A DNA stretch of 64,000 nt from Imbricaverruca yamaguchii (Eukaryota; Arthropoda; Thecostraca; Neoverrucidae), in NCBI GenBank assembly GCA_034440575.1, contig JAOTOL010001433.1, positions 692,001 to 756,000 of the forward strand. Reading direction: 5' to 3'. Positions 53,601-63,243 of this stretch are shown piece after piece. The translations under genes and the position numbers were made by a program. The notes beneath the pieces are model-generated. The model had not been told where the DNA came from, did no database searches, and saw only the letters and a program-made list of their open reading frames with translations. Each line of letters starts with the position of its first letter. Position 1 is the first letter of the stretch.

Positions 53601-56600
53601 ACCGCTGCCGGCGGAGCCGCCGCGCCCGGCGGCAAGATGCGTCGGCAGAAGGAGCGCGGCCACTACTCGGCGTCGCGGCCCGAGCCGGCGCCGCCGCCGG
53701 AGCCCGAGCCGCTGCCGGACGTCAGTCTGCCCTTCTCGGCGGCGCTGCGGCCGTTCAGCCTGTCCACGTCGACTCCCAAGCCGTCTGCGGACGCGGCGGC
53801 GGCCGCCAAACGCGCCGCCGCCGCCGCCGCCGCCAAGGGCTTCTCGTTCGCCAGCCCGCAGACGGTGGTGGCCGCCGGCGGCCTCGTGAACGGCCTGCCC
53901 GACGCCGTCGACCTGTCGTTCACGTTCAGCGCGCCGGCGGCCCTGGACGGCTGTCGGCCGGCCGTCGCCGCCGCGGTCGCGGCCGCGAGGTCTGAGACAT
54001 CCGCCACCGGCGGCGACAGGCTGCTCGACAAGTTCCAGCCGACGCCCGGCTCCTGGGAGTGCACGGCGTGCATGCTCGCCAACCGAGCGAGCGCGTCCGT
54101 CTGCGTCGCGTGCCAGACGGCCCGGCCATCGCCCGCCGGCGCCACGCCCCTCACATCTGCCGTAGCCAAGTCGTCGCCGACACCGCAGACGCAGCCGGCG
54201 CCGCTCGCCAGCACGTGGGGCGACAAGTTCAAGCCGGCGTCCGACGCGTGGACGTGCGACACGTGCATGGTGTCCAACAAGCAGGACGCTGCTAAATGCG
54301 TCGCCTGCGGGACGCCGAGCTCGAGCGCGGCCTCGATCAAGACCAGCGCTGCTGACAAGATGGAGACTGCAGCGACTCCAACGGCATCGTCTTGGGGCGA
54401 CAAGTTTAAGCCGGTCGCCAACACGTGGACGTGCGATACGTGCATGTTGTCTAATAAGCCGGACGCTGCCAAGTGCGCCGCCTGCGAGAGCGCGGCGCCA
54501 GGTCCGGCCAAGCCTGTCGCAGCCGAGAAGGCAGTCGTGAGCACACCTGTGTCGTGGGGCGGTAAGTTTAAGCCGGTCGCTGGCACGTGGACGTGCGACA
54601 CGTGTATGGTGTCGAACAAGCCGGGCGCCGACAAGTGCGCGGCCTGCGAGACGCCGAACGCCAACGGGAAGGCCAAGTCGCCGGCCGGCCAGACGTGGGA
54701 GTGTTCCACGTGTCTGGTGCGCAACCGGGCGACCGTGTCCCGCTGCGTGGCGTGCGAGTCTCCGCGGCCGCAGGCGCGCTCGCCGCCGAGCCAGCCGGCC
54801 ACGGGCGCGCCCGGCGGCGGGTTCTCGTTCGGGTTCGCCGACGGCCAGTCGGCCAGCGCGGCGGCCGTGTCGACGGCCGGCTCCGGCGTCGACGGGTTCG
54901 CCGTGGCCGCGCCCGCCGTGTCCACCCCGGTCGCGGTCACGTTCGGCTTCGGCGCCAGCGTCAAGACGACGGCGGCGGCGGCCAGCCCGCCGACTCCGGC
55001 CGTCGCTGGCGGCGCCGCCTTCCAGTTCGGCACGGGCGGCAGCGGCGGCAGTCGGAAGCGGAAGCAGAAGCAGCCGGCCGCCGCCGAGAAGCCGGTGCCC
55101 GAGCTGAAGTCTGGCAGCATCATGGACGTGCTCGGCAAGGCCTTTGTCGATCCGGCCAAGCCCGCCGCCGGCGAGGCCGGTAAGCAGCCAGCCGTATTGT
55201 CGGCCAACGGCGTCTTCGCTATCGGCTCATCCCCGGCGTCCAAGGACTCGCCAGCCCCAGCCGGCAAGGACTCGCCAGCTCCGGCGGTGCTGGCGTTCGC
55301 TTCTCCGGCCGCGACGCCGGAGGGCGCGGGTGTGCCGACATCGTCGGCCGCCAAGAGGTCCGCCACGCCCGACAAGGCGGTCGCGTCTTCGTTTGGCACC
55401 AAGTCGCCTCAGGGCGACAACAAGGTGGCCGGTGGGTTTGCGTTCGGTGCGAAGCCGTCGGCGGGTGCGGAGAAGCCAGGAGTTACGTTCTCGTTCGGCG
55501 CGCCGGTGTCAAAGGAAGCCGGCAAGACCCCGGGCGAGACCGGCGGGTTTATGTTCGGAGGGAAGCCTCCCGAGGCGACGATCGGTGCGGCGGGCGGATT
55601 GTCTTTCGGCGCGAAAGCTTCCGAGGCATCCGACAAGCCAGCCCCGGCGTTCGTTTTCGGCGCGAAGGCGCCGGACGGCTCGGCGAAGGCCGCTGGAGGG
55701 TTTACCTTCGGCGCAAAGTCCGCCGACTCCACCGAGAAGCCCGCCGACTTGTTCTCGTTCGGCTCGAAGGCGTCCACCGCAGCCGACAAGCCGGCTGCGC
55801 CGCTGTCGTTCGGCACGACGCCGGACAAGGTCGACAAGCCGGCCGCCATGTTCTCGTTCGGCAGCGGATCATCAACGCCGTCAACAAAGCCGGCCACGAC
55901 GGCGGCATTCCCCAGCAGTTGGTCTTCCGCGGACAACAAGAGCACCAACGCGTCGACAGGGTTCTCGTTCGGGGCGCCGCCGGCCGCCAGCACGACCGCG
56001 GCTGGCGGCAAGTCGGCCGGTGCCGCGGGTGGTGTGTTCGGAGCTGCGCTTGCGTTCGGTGCCGCCGGCACGACCGCGGCTGGCGACAAGCGGGTCAGCG
56101 CCGCGGGCGGTGTGTTCGGAGCTGCGTTTGCGTTCGGCGCCGCGAGCGCCAACGGTCCGTCGGCGACGCCGGCGCCGGCTCCGGCTCAGGCTCCGCAGGC
56201 AGGCGCGCCGGGCGTCTTCAAGTTCGGCTCAAACCCGCCCGCTTCAGCGGCGGCGGCTCCGTTCGGCGCGCCGACTGCCGCTCCCGCCGCCGCCATCCCC
56301 GCAGCGTCCGCTCCCGCCGGCCCTGCCGCCGTCGCCACCACCGGCGCGCCGTTCGCGTTCGGCGCCAAGACGCCGGACGTGTTCCAGTTCGGCGGGTCTC
56401 AGCCGGCCCCGACCACCACCACGACCGCGACCGCCGCCACCGCCGGGGTGTTCACCTTCGGCGCGTCGCAGCCGTCTCCGGCCACCACCACCACCACTAC
56501 AGCGGCGCCGGCGGCGCCGTTCGCGTTCGGCGGCTCGACGCCGGCGCCGGGCGTGTTCGCGTTCGGCTCGTCGCAGCCGGCGGCGGGCGCGTTCGGCGCT

Positions 56601-58648
56601 GCCGCCGCGCCGCCGTCGGCCGGCTTCTCGTTCGGCGCCGGCGCGTCGGCCGCCTCGCCGCGCTTCAACTTCAGCAGCGGCCAGGCGGTGGCGCTCGCCC
56701 CCGGCGTGTTCCAGTTCGGCACGGTGAGACCCGGCCACGTGACGCCGTTATTGTACATGTTGTGCATCGTGTGTGACGTACATTGTGTACTGTGTATGAC
56801 GTGTGCATTATGTATGTTGTGTGCTATATATTGTGCATTGTGTGTGGCATAGATTGTGTATCGTGTATGACGTATTGTGTTTGATATATATTGTGTATTG
56901 TTTGTGACATACATTGTGTATTGTGTATGATTCGTATTGTGTGACGTACTATGTGTATTGTGTGATATACATTGTGTATTGCGTGCGTGGCATATATTGT
57001 GTGTGATATATATTATGTATTGTGTTTGCTGTATATTGCGGCCGGAAGATGTGTAAATTCGGCCGGTGCATTGGATTTCTTGCTTTTCGTTTTCTTTTCT
57101 TGTGGAAATGGAGTTCAGACTTAATAACAACCTCCAAGGTCATGAAACTGTCATTCTGAACACTGATCGAGCTTTCCTTTTGTGATTGGGCGCTGATAAC
57201 CACTGCAATTGATGCGCCCGAAATCCCTAATAACTAACTAGCCTGTTATTCAATCGCCTTTAACCCTCGTCCGGTGGGGAGGCGAAATCCGGTCTCCCCT
57301 GCGATTTTCCGTGACAACAGAAAAACTGCACTTGTTCCCGCACCCGGACTTGATACACATTTTCCTTCATCAATAGCGCACATTTTCCAGAAAAAAGGTT
57401 GGTCAAGTCATTCAAATTCACAGCCTTGTAGTCTTATGTGACCATTGTGTAATCGGTGTCTGCCCTCGACGTGTGGCCCGCTGTGTTATTGTGTGACCGG
57501 TGTTTGCCATCGATGTGTTATTGTGTGATATGTGTGACCAGTGTCTGCCCTCGATGTGTGACTCGCTGTGGCATTGTGTGACCGCTGTGTGGCCAGTGTT
57601 GCCCTCGATGTGTGACTCGCTGTGGCATTGTGTGTTGCCAGTGTCTGCCCTCGATGTGTGACCGCTGTGTTATTGTGTGCCAGTTTTGTGTATGTGTGAC
57701 CAGTGTCTGCCCTCGATGTGTGACTCGCTGTGTTATTGTGTGACCGCTGTGTGACCAGTGTCTGCCCTCGATGTGTGACTCGCTGTGTTATTGTGTGACC
57801 GCTGTGTGGCCAGTGTCTGCCCTCGATGTGTGACCGCTGTGTGGCCTACGCCTCCTCGGCGTGTGGCGCGCTGTGTCAGTGTGGCGCCAGCGTGTGCCTC
57901 ACGTATCTGACCGGCCGTGTGTTGTGTCAGCAGCCGTCGGCGGGCGCGCCGGCACCGGCAGCGGCGGCGCCACAGTTTGGAGCGACCGCCCCGGCACAGT
58001 GAGTGGCACGCCACGCGGCACTCTGTGCTGAACTCCGGCTCGGTCGGCTGTCCGGCTGGCATGGTCGTTTGCTAGCGCAACACGAAGGCTCCCAGTGGTT
58101 TAGGGGACGAGTAGTCTAGGGGCAAGTTACACGTCTCACGATCGAAAGGTTGTAGGTTCGAGTCTCACCTGTCGCTACTCTTCGCCCGCGACTGATCGGC
58201 GTGCGAGATTGGTGACGCTACATGACTCAACGGTCAATGTGTCGTAAAATCAATAACCAACCAACCAACACGAAGGCTTAGTCGCGACACCTCCGTGCGT
58301 TTATTCTCACATGTGATGAGGTGATATCGGACGGACTTACCGACTTATGGCTGCGGTCTGGTCCTCGTGTGTGGTGTCTGCCAGCGTTTTGGCCGGCTAT
58401 CGCCCGTGCCCACACGTGTTTTGCCCTGGTGATAGCGTGATTAGCTCCGGATAACGTGATTAGCTCCGCATTTGTCAGTGCATATGTGACGCGCGTCCGC
58501 TGTGGCCCGGTGCCGCCACGTGACCCAACCTGACCTGACCCGACCTGACCCGACCTGCGTCCGCAGACCACCGAACCCGTTCTCGGCGAGCGGCGGCGTG
58601 GTGGCCGGCCGGCGCATCAAGCCGGCCCGGCGACGCATCAAGAAGTGA
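41471..58648 (+). CDS. NUP153: Nuclear pore basket protein NUP153 orthologue (exon 2 to stop)
   Basis: Exons 41471-41645, 45888-46345, 46836-46979, 48540-48904, 53522-56723, 57931-57998 and 58567-58648 join in phase (0/1, 1/0, 0/0, 0/2, 2/0, 0/2, 2/stop) to 1497 codons. Order of parts matches NUP153: an amphipathic segment SLLSRLTGTVSRILPESWVP; RPRFNVAALSTSL; SPCYPGPTRYGG; TARRILSVLEHMSTPVTDAR; GGKMRRQKERGHYSASRPE; five RanBP2-type zinc fingers (W-x-C-x2-C-x10-C-x2-C; about residues 555-800 of this part); a long FG domain; and the basic end AGRRIKPARRRIKK. In known biology the N-terminus docks at the nuclear envelope and pore, the fingers bind Ran, the FG region binds transport receptors, and the C-terminus contacts importin-alpha. 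Vertebrate NUP153 has four fingers. The short exon 1 with the start codon was not found. Confidence 0.94.
41691..41914 (-). repeat. tRNA-Ser-type SINE with duplicated tail
   Basis: Minus-strand copy in NUP153 intron 2, only about 45 bp after the exon 2 donor. The head is at 41914 (CCACTCGGTCATCCCC is the A box reversed). The 3' tail portion occurs twice (41691-41738 and 41739-41800). Confidence 0.85.
41925..42336 (+). mobile_element. hAT-type MITE, copy C (5'-truncated)
   Basis: Interior GTGAGATGTCGAAACGGGTA through the right end GAATAATTTATCGCTG. The left terminus is missing where it meets the preceding SINE. Confidence 0.8.
42459..42614 (+). repeat. tRNA-Lys-like SINE
   Basis: Head GCCGCGGTAGCTCAGTTGG (perfect A box), ACTCTTGATC anticodon-like loop with CTT, B box GGGTTCGAATCTC, body GAGTCCACCCTCGTTCAATC and tail ending GCGCCGTAAAAT. 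The closest tRNA resemblance is Lys. Confidence 0.87.
42629..42682 (+). mobile_element. 54-bp tail-only retro-insertion
   Basis: The segment consists only of the hairpin tail: TGGGCGCTACATGACC...GATGCGCCCC then AAATCCCTAATAACCAACC. It is bounded by a perfect 14-bp duplication AACACAAAGTTCAC (42615-42628 and 42683-42696). Confidence 0.9.
42738..43640. repeat. Large foldback with TATA-like motifs in both arms
   Basis: The left arm (about 42738-42925) and right arm (about 43346-43582) are inverted copies. Each contains GGTGCTATATATACGGAAGT reading outward, followed by TTGGCTGGCGGCTGTGGCAG. The right arm has about 80 extra bases and a further direct repeat of its GGCGGTATGATGCC block to 43640. 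The centre (42926-43345) is unique. It lies in NUP153 intron 2. Confidence 0.82.
43641..45550 (+). other. NUP153 intron 2, remainder
   Basis: No exon recognised. A diverged hairpin-tail fragment occurs at about 45221-45270 (ATATGGGCACTGCGTGGCC...CATGCGCCCTGAAGCCC). Confidence 0.6.
45551..45901 (+). repeat. In-frame minisatellite spanning the NUP153 exon 3 acceptor
   Basis: Units of about 30 bp (TGTTTCAGTGTCGGTACAGC then AGCCGGGCGG) and 21 bp alternate. Each holds a TTTCAG/T acceptor-like site. Both lengths are multiples of three, so the exon 3 frame runs open through the array, giving VSVSVQ-PGG and VSVLVHG peptides back to about 45464. The last TTTCAG (45882-45887) is the acceptor that fits the phase from exon 2. 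Earlier ones would fit equally. Confidence 0.88.
45888..46345 (+). CDS. NUP153: NUP153 exon 3
   Basis: It starts TATCGGTGCAGCAG to complete the GTA codon begun in exon 2. It ends with GKRPRFNVAALSTSLMSQ before GTCAGT. The basic KRRRR motif near the middle (SMARKRRRRQEQEDAE) is a candidate nuclear localisation signal. The true 5' end may lie further upstream within the repeat array. Confidence 0.78.
46836..46979 (+). CDS. NUP153: NUP153 exon 4
   Basis: Forty-eight codons, EEVASSSGRGSGSTTTMSPC then YPGPTRYGG, ending TSVGPYR before GTGAGT. The SPCYPGPTRYGG block is the hallmark shared with vertebrate NUP153. The acceptor is GTGTGCTGTGGTCAG. Confidence 0.87.
47586..47742 (+). mobile_element. Short retro-element carrying the shared hairpin tail
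   Basis: 157 bp flanked by a perfect 15-bp duplication TATTTCAGTTATATT (47571-47585 and 47743-47757). The 3' part is GTTATGGGCGCTGCATGACC...GTCGATGCGCCCCTAAAC. The 5' part has no tRNA-like head. Confidence 0.85.
47880..48400 (+). mobile_element. hAT-type MITE, copy E
   Basis: Starts CATCGTTAAAATAG and ends GATTTATCACTG. The flanks GCCTGTCG and GTCGGTCG (47872-47879, 48401-48408) agree at six of eight positions. Confidence 0.8.
48540..48904 (+). CDS. NUP153: NUP153 exon 5
   Basis: Starts GTGAGGCCGCGG directly after GCCGCCAG and encodes VRPRAVPVHAPSAGQ, then MSTTARRILSVLEHMSTPVT and DARRVP, the strongest N-terminal match to vertebrate NUP153. It ends QDAAA plus two bases before GTGAGT. The exon's first six bases themselves form a good 5' splice site. 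Confidence 0.9.
49450..49611 (-). repeat. tRNA-Val-like SINE
   Basis: Minus-strand copy. The tail is at the low end (TTGGTTTTACGACACGCCGA) and the head near 49605. Confidence 0.85.
49957..50540 (+). mobile_element. Internally deleted or chimeric LINE copy
   Basis: 584 bp bounded by a perfect 13-bp duplication AGGTGGTTACGTG (49944-49956 and 50541-50553). The 3' half encodes the LINE C-terminus (SGDDRPLCPRCSDPLTVCHV, ending FDVIYRRL), followed by the hairpin tail and a CATCATCAT end. The 5' half (about 49957-50190) is non-coding and unrelated to ORF2. Confidence 0.85.
50554..51631. other. Intron 5, unassigned
   Basis: No recognised feature. The phrase CGGATGTTGGAT recurs (50847, 51228, 51251), hinting at an old repeat. 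Confidence 0.4.
51632..52013 (+). mobile_element. hAT-type MITE, copy D (internally shortened)
   Basis: 382 bp, starts CAGGGTTAAAATATTGGC and ends AATTTATCATTG. It has a perfect 8-bp duplication CACCTCCA (51624-51631 and 52014-52021). Confidence 0.88.
52130..52680 (+). pseudogene. LINE ORF2 C-terminus and 3' end
   Basis: One frame gives LGLWRSLSRTQRRWEVILCR, LRIGRTFATHGYILTGDERP and CPRCSDPLTVYHVSVGC, the zinc-binding tail of the I-type LINE. It is followed by CACAGTTATGGGCGCAAC, GTCGACGCGCCCC and a TCATCATCAT terminus. It is 5'-truncated. Confidence 0.87.
53264..53452 (+). repeat. Diverged tRNA-derived SINE
   Basis: GGTGTGGGTTCGAGTCTCCC holds the B box. The body ACACCAATCGCCGCCGGAGA and the tail ACGACGCCATGTGACCAAAC...GATGCGTCACGAAGCC follow the Val/Lys SINE plan. 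It lies only 70 bp before the exon 6 acceptor. Confidence 0.7.
53522..56723 (+). CDS. NUP153: NUP153 exon 6 (zinc fingers and FG domain)
   Basis: A single 3.2-kb exon. It opens with S-EGVPTCSRRVTFSSETVEA, then GGKMRRQKERGHYSASRPE. Five RanBP2-type fingers start at W codons near 54054, 54249, 54426, 54588 and 54696 (for example TWTCDTCMVSNKPGADKCAA), separated by WGDKFKP linkers that look recently duplicated. A Lys/Arg-rich patch SRKRKQKQ and SGSIMDVLGKAFVDPAK follow. The rest is FSFG/FxFG/FG repeats in Ala/Pro/Thr-rich spacers. It ends VFQFGT before GTGAGA. High GC leaves a 579-codon open frame on the opposite strand, which is a shadow. Confidence 0.96.
56757..57030. repeat. TG-rich tandem repeat just after the exon 6 donor
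   Basis: Imperfect units such as ATTGTGTATTGTGTATGACG of about 25-30 bp. Non-coding. Confidence 0.85.
57186..57240 (+). repeat. Solo hairpin-tail fragment
   Basis: GGGCGCTGATAACCACTG...GATGCGCCCGAAATCCC then TAATAACTAAC. It keeps the GGGCGC/GCGCCC stem. Confidence 0.75.
57427..57840. repeat. Minisatellite of about 57 bp in NUP153 intron 6
   Basis: Units built from CAGTGTCTGCCCTCGATGTG, TGACTCGCTGTGTTATTGTG and TGACCGCTGTGTGG, about seven copies. It stops roughly 90 bp before exon 7. Confidence 0.9.
57931..57998 (+). CDS. NUP153: NUP153 exon 7
   Basis: 68 bases, QPSAGAPAPAAAAPQFGATA then PA plus CA. The acceptor is TGTTGTGTCAG and the donor GTGAGT. It fits the phase from exon 6 and to exon 8. 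It contains one FG unit (QFG). Confidence 0.85.
58091..58266 (+). repeat. tRNA-Val-like SINE in intron 7
   Basis: Complete copy flanked by the 12-bp duplication AACACGAAGGCT (58079-58090 and 58267-58278). Confidence 0.9.
58567..58648 (+). CDS. NUP153: NUP153 exon 8 (terminal)
   Basis: Encodes PPNPFSASGGVVAGRRIK then PARRRIKK, stop TGA at 58646-58648. This basic end matches the conserved NUP153 C-terminus (N-x-F-S-x-S-G...GRxIK-x-A-RRR). The acceptor is GCGTCCGCAG. Confidence 0.95.
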
Positions 58649-59388
58649 CGCCGCCACCGCCGCACCGGTCGTGCCGAGCGCACGCGCGGGCCGAGCCGCC
58701 GGCGAGCGGCTGTCGGCCGCCCGGGTACAAATACCGGTCATTCCGCGGCGGACGGCGCGGCCGCCGGCTGACACGCGCGCGCGCCGCCGCCGAGCCACGC
58801 CGAGCGCGCCAAGGGCCTGGCGACGCAGGGTCCGCAATCATCCCCGAGCGCGCGTTCGCGCCGAGCTTGTTCAGCACCCCTCCCCTCACGTCAATAAGTG
58901 CAGCGTCCGTTGACTGCCAGGCTATCTGTGATAGATTCTGTGATCGACCAGGCCCTTGGAGTTGGCGTGGGGGCGCGTGCGGGCGGGCGCTGCGCGGCTC
59001 GCAGCCGGCGGCCGTGCGCGCTGGAGTCGCTGACGTGGCGAGAAGACAGCTGGACAAGGGAGAGAGAGAGAGAGACATCCGTGTAGCCGGCGACTATTTT
59101 CCGACGCGGCCGCTGGCCGGGCGAGTTCTGTGCGGGTCCGAGAGGGAACGTTGTCCTGTGTCAAATTCGGCCGCACGGTCGGCGACTGACGACGTTCTGG
59201 AGAGTGGTGAGGAAATTGTGTGCGAGTACGATGTCGCGGTCTTACTCCCAGTGGTATTTTTATGCCTGTTGGATATGTTCAAACTCGCTACGTATGCTGC
59301 ATCGATGCTGTTTAAGATGTGATTGTTTTGTCGGCGAGAATACTGGGGAGTCAGACTGTAGATCTTTACCGAGAAGATGGAAAATAAA
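58649..59388 (+). other. Probable NUP153 3' UTR
   Basis: GC-rich sequence after the stop with a GAGAGA microsatellite near 59061. AATAAA at 59383-59388 is the first good polyadenylation signal. The extent is inferred. Confidence 0.55.
59383..59388 (+). terminator. Candidate polyadenylation signal of NUP153
   Basis: AATAAA in the context GGAAAATAAATTGAG, about 735 bases after the stop codon. Confidence 0.5.
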
Positions 59389-60039
59389 TTGAGACACCAA
59401 GACGTGATCGGCCTTTAACGTGGGTGCGCCGCGTATTCCTTCCTGTTTGGGCTGGATCCACTGTCACTTTCTTCATCGGAATTGCTGCGAAGTGTTGTCA
59501 TTGTTTGGATTATGGTTGAACCCAAGTAATTTAATGAAGAGACTCCTCTGGGTACATATGTGGGGTGTACGTGTCTTTACCCTTACTCAATGTACTTATT
59601 CGGTGTGTTGTACGCATGTACTCACTTTGTCACTGTCATTAGTAGTTAAAGCAGCTGTGCTTGCGAACGGTGACAAAGTAGTAATGTCCACTGTTTATTC
59701 GTTTCATTTTACAGTAAATACCCAGTGCAGGCTGCACTATTCTGTTGGCTTTGCCAGAATTGTACACAGCAGAAGCGGAAGCAAGAAATTGAGCTCTTCA
59801 AAGGTTGAAAACGTTGTATTTCCGAAGGTGACTGCATGTATTACTCTATATAAGGTATGCTGTTAGCAAAGCGGGCATTTGTTTTGAACCAAGGTTTAGG
59901 TGCGAACCGGGTCATCGCCACCCCACCCCTCCGATTGGACCTGGGGTAGGCTATTGCAGCTTGAAGCTAGTCTAAACTTGGTGCACAACACACCCGCTGT
60001 TCATATTTTTCGTTTTTCTCTCATAAAGAAGTTCATTGC
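59389..60039. other. Unassigned intergenic sequence
   Basis: No gene or repeat recognised. Confidence 0.4.
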
Positions 60040-60215
60040 ATTGTAATGTGCCTTTGTCGTTTATGTATACTTAAGGATGCGACTCAGGTGTGTGAAACTG
60101 TGTACATGTATACTTCGGAAGGCTTGATTATTTTTAGCAAGTAGCAAACCATTAGTTATGGGTGCTAAATGACCATACCTGGTCGATGCGCCCTGAAACT
60201 CAAATAACCAACCAA
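60040..60215 (+). mobile_element. Short retro-element with hairpin tail
   Basis: About 176 bp ending GTTATGGGTGCTAAATGACC...GATGCGCCCTGAAACTC then AAATAACCAACC. It is flanked by AAGAAGTTCATTGC / AAGAACTTCATTGC (one mismatch). It has no tRNA-like head. Confidence 0.65.
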
Positions 60216-60544
60216 AAGAACTTCATTGCCTCCGTCCATGCAGTGTGCAGTCAAGTTCGGAATCCAGGCTCGCCGTGTGTTGGTGTTCTATGCGCATAGC
60301 TCCGTCGCGAGCCGCATCTGGTCAGTCATCTCCCCGAGCAACTGATTCTGCCGATTTCGTGGACACTGTAGTACAGGGTAAATTTCTGTGCAGAAAAGGC
60401 TGCAGTGACCGGGCTGTCACTGGTTTCCGTATGGGTCCAGCCCAAGGAGCGCAGGCGCCATTGCTATGTCAGGAGTAAGGCTTCGGCCGTCTCCTTGCCT
60501 GCTCCTTGAGTCTTGCCGAGCCGATAGGGTCATTTGTGCCACCT
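60216..60544. other. Unassigned intergenic sequence
   Basis: Nothing recognised. Confidence 0.4.
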
Positions 60545-60548
60545 TTAA

Positions 60549-61556
60549 CCCGCGCACGTCTGGGGCTGGGGGCAGATATCTGCCCCCTTCCGGTTTTTCT
60601 TCATTTGCCGCCAAGCTAATAGGGTTAGTAAGGCCAAACCTCGCATGGTTGTTCATTGGTCTTTTCCGCATATCCTCATGCATTTACATTCCTGGGTCAT
60701 CTCAGGTCAAGTCCCGGGTCAGGCGAAGTGACTCAACTACACTCGGAGTTCTAGGTGCGGTAACTTCCACAATAATTGGGCGATTGATTTAAAACATATA
60801 GCATGTCATGATCTCATCAGGGATCACGATATGTATATCGGTTTTTCGTAGCATTGACCTTAGGTCAGGTCGCTGCCATGGCTTCCCCATTATAGGGCTA
60901 TGGTAAAATATACAAATGTTTCCTAATTACATATTTGCGCTCGGAATGATCTCACAACGGTTGTGGCATGCAGATGGAAGCTATGCTCAATGTTACCGCT
61001 GACATTTTTTTCTCGGTGACCTCACCAAGGTCTCTGAGGTCACCTGAGATCACTACACATTTATGCGCATTGCATCTCACTGCATTGAGCTAGAAGGCTG
61101 AAATTACTGTCATTGTGCTTGTATCGTCAAGACGTGTCGATTGATACCTTACATGACCTCCATAGGCCTTGACCTGAGGTCACGACTTCATGACCTTGAC
61201 CTGAGTTTCGGTTGACCTGACTTTAAATTACACCGCCTATTGTTGGTAGCGCATTTCGAGGACTGTCGACTAGCGATCGCCATTTGTTTCTATCTGTTAC
61301 AGGTCCTGAGATATGTGTCAATATCTGAGTCCCACCTGATCTGGTCGAATTTGACCTATGATGCCCCAGTGACCTGAATGTTGACCTGAGCGAAAAAAAA
61401 TTACCCAACCACTTTCGATAGAGCCCATCACCAGCTATCCAACGCCGTTTTCCGTTTGTCGCTAGCTAGCATAGTTCCAGAGATCTTAGGCGGCAGACAT
61501 CTGCCCCCCCCTCTCCGGACATGCGAAGTTGGCGCGGACTGCCGGACGTGCGAGTG
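60549..61556. mobile_element. piggyBac-like non-autonomous element
   Basis: 1008 bp between TTAA sites (60545-60548 and 61557-61560). The ends are inverted: CCCGCGCACGTCTGG on the left, CCGGACGTGCGAGTG on the right. Subterminal palindromes are GGGGGCAGATATCTGCCCCC (60568-60587) and the related GGCAGACATCTGCC near 61492. TTAA targets and CCC-starting ends fit piggyBac. No transposase is present. Confidence 0.7.
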
Positions 61557-61560
61557 TTAA

Positions 61561-63243
61561 AGCGAGTGTTTTGCAAGCAAAGCTAAGGCAAGTGTACATT
61601 TACTTTGAGGGAGTTTTGCATTATAGTGTGATATTTTACGTGCTGAAGGCCGGGGCTGGGTAGGAGACATCTCCCGGATGTCTAAATGGTTTAAATTTTA
61701 TCTGGCTTCTCAACAATTTGCAGATGTGGTGGGGAGGGATATTTTGAGAGACAAGAATGTTGATTTTGCCGAGATCGCGGCATTATCTTACACTTATCGG
61801 AGGGCACCGGGGGGGGGGGGGGTACCGTGCGGTGTCCCACCGCCTATCACGCCGGCTGCCGCGTGATAGTTGTCGCAGGTTAGTCTGAGCATGCCATTGC
61901 AGGGTTGTCAGTGGGGTCAGTGCGGTGTTTGGCAATTCGGTTCATCTATGTCTACTGTGCCTCCTGGCAGCCGTTTTACGTTATGAGTTGCAAGGTTCTC
62001 CGGCTCACCTACGTCCGATGGTTCCTCTGGGTGTCGTTTTGCGCGATTATTTTTTTTCATAAAGGAAGCCGACTCATCTGCGTCCGACGGCATCGCCAGG
62101 CGACCAATTATTTATAATGGGAAAGCAAATCGGCTCATGTACGTCTGATGCCCTTCGGGGGTGGCTATTTACGTGTTTCATACGGTTGTATCGCGCACAT
62201 GCATTGCGTGTTGAAGTGGGTTGGTGGTGTGGTGTCTACAGTGCTACTGCTAATTGTGTGACGTAGCAGATATTCAAATATCAATTGAAGGAGTTCTAAA
62301 CTATTGCCACCCAGAAGCGGTGGAAGCGACAGGTGATGCCATCTTTTCGGCAGAAGACATCCCGTCCCGTGTCGGGGGTCTTCAGCCGCCCCCTGAGGTA
62401 TTTCGCGGACACCGGACGAACGGCGCAGGGTAGCGCGCGCAAATTTGGCATACCGTTTTCCACATCAATTTGACATGCTGATTCAAAATTTTGAAGTCCG
62501 GTCATCTAGGGATGGGCGCTGCATAACCCCCCCAGTCGAGCCCCCCCACCCAAAAAAACAGGTCATCTAGGGTCAACGAGTTAGTCAAAGTCAAGTGAGG
62601 TCACCTCCAAAGAAGTTCAACCAATCGTCACGCTTTAACGGATACAGTTACTTCAACGAAACTTTCAGCGTTTGCTTATCTTTAGGAATGCAACAAAACG
62701 CACGAGTGCAATTTATAATTTTTTTTTCGTTTTTGACTACATATAAATTTTGCATATTTGTCAATTGCAGTTCAAATAGAAAATTATGGCTAAAGTAAAC
62801 CTTTTTTATTAGGGCAAGTTGACTTCCAACAACTTTTCTCGGTGTGCTCTACCCATTGGAAAAGGAAAATTAAAGAGAACTTAAAAACTCAATTTTGAAA
62901 TGTAAAAATAATAAAATTGTATTTTGGGGGCCAAAAAAATGTTATGGCTCTGGTTGATTTCGCTGTCATTTTCTCCTTCCAGATACATTTTGTTTTTCAT
63001 ATATCCCCAAAATGAGCTACCCAGAGCCAAAAGCATGATGTAAGTAGTGAAAAGTGAAAATCTAGCCCCTGGTGTCGTCACTTTTGGGGAAAAATTGTTT
63101 TGGGGGTGTATCCGGACCCTACTCGTCGAGCGCTTTCTGATGACGCCTCTTTCGTTTTCGTGCGACGCTTAGTTTGGATTTTAGAGGGGGTTGCTATCCC
63201 CCCGAGACGGGGTGTGAGGATCTGACCGGAGAGACGGCGCGGG
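61561..63243. other. Possible second, decayed piggyBac-like element
   Basis: A left-end-like block (ACGTGCTGAAGGCCGGGGCT, GGAGACATCTCC near 61660) and a right end GACGGCGCGGG followed by TTAA (63244-63247) resemble the element at 60549-61556. The interior has no reading frame of note. Confidence 0.35.

Noticed and set aside
53663..55402. 579-codon open frame on the minus strand
   Set aside because: It is the antisense shadow of the GC-rich NUP153 exon 6. Its peptide has no family features, while the plus frame has zinc fingers and FG repeats.
55144..56727. 527-codon Arg/Ser/Pro frame on the plus strand
   Set aside because: Out-of-frame reading of the FG-repeat exon; composition is only GC bias.
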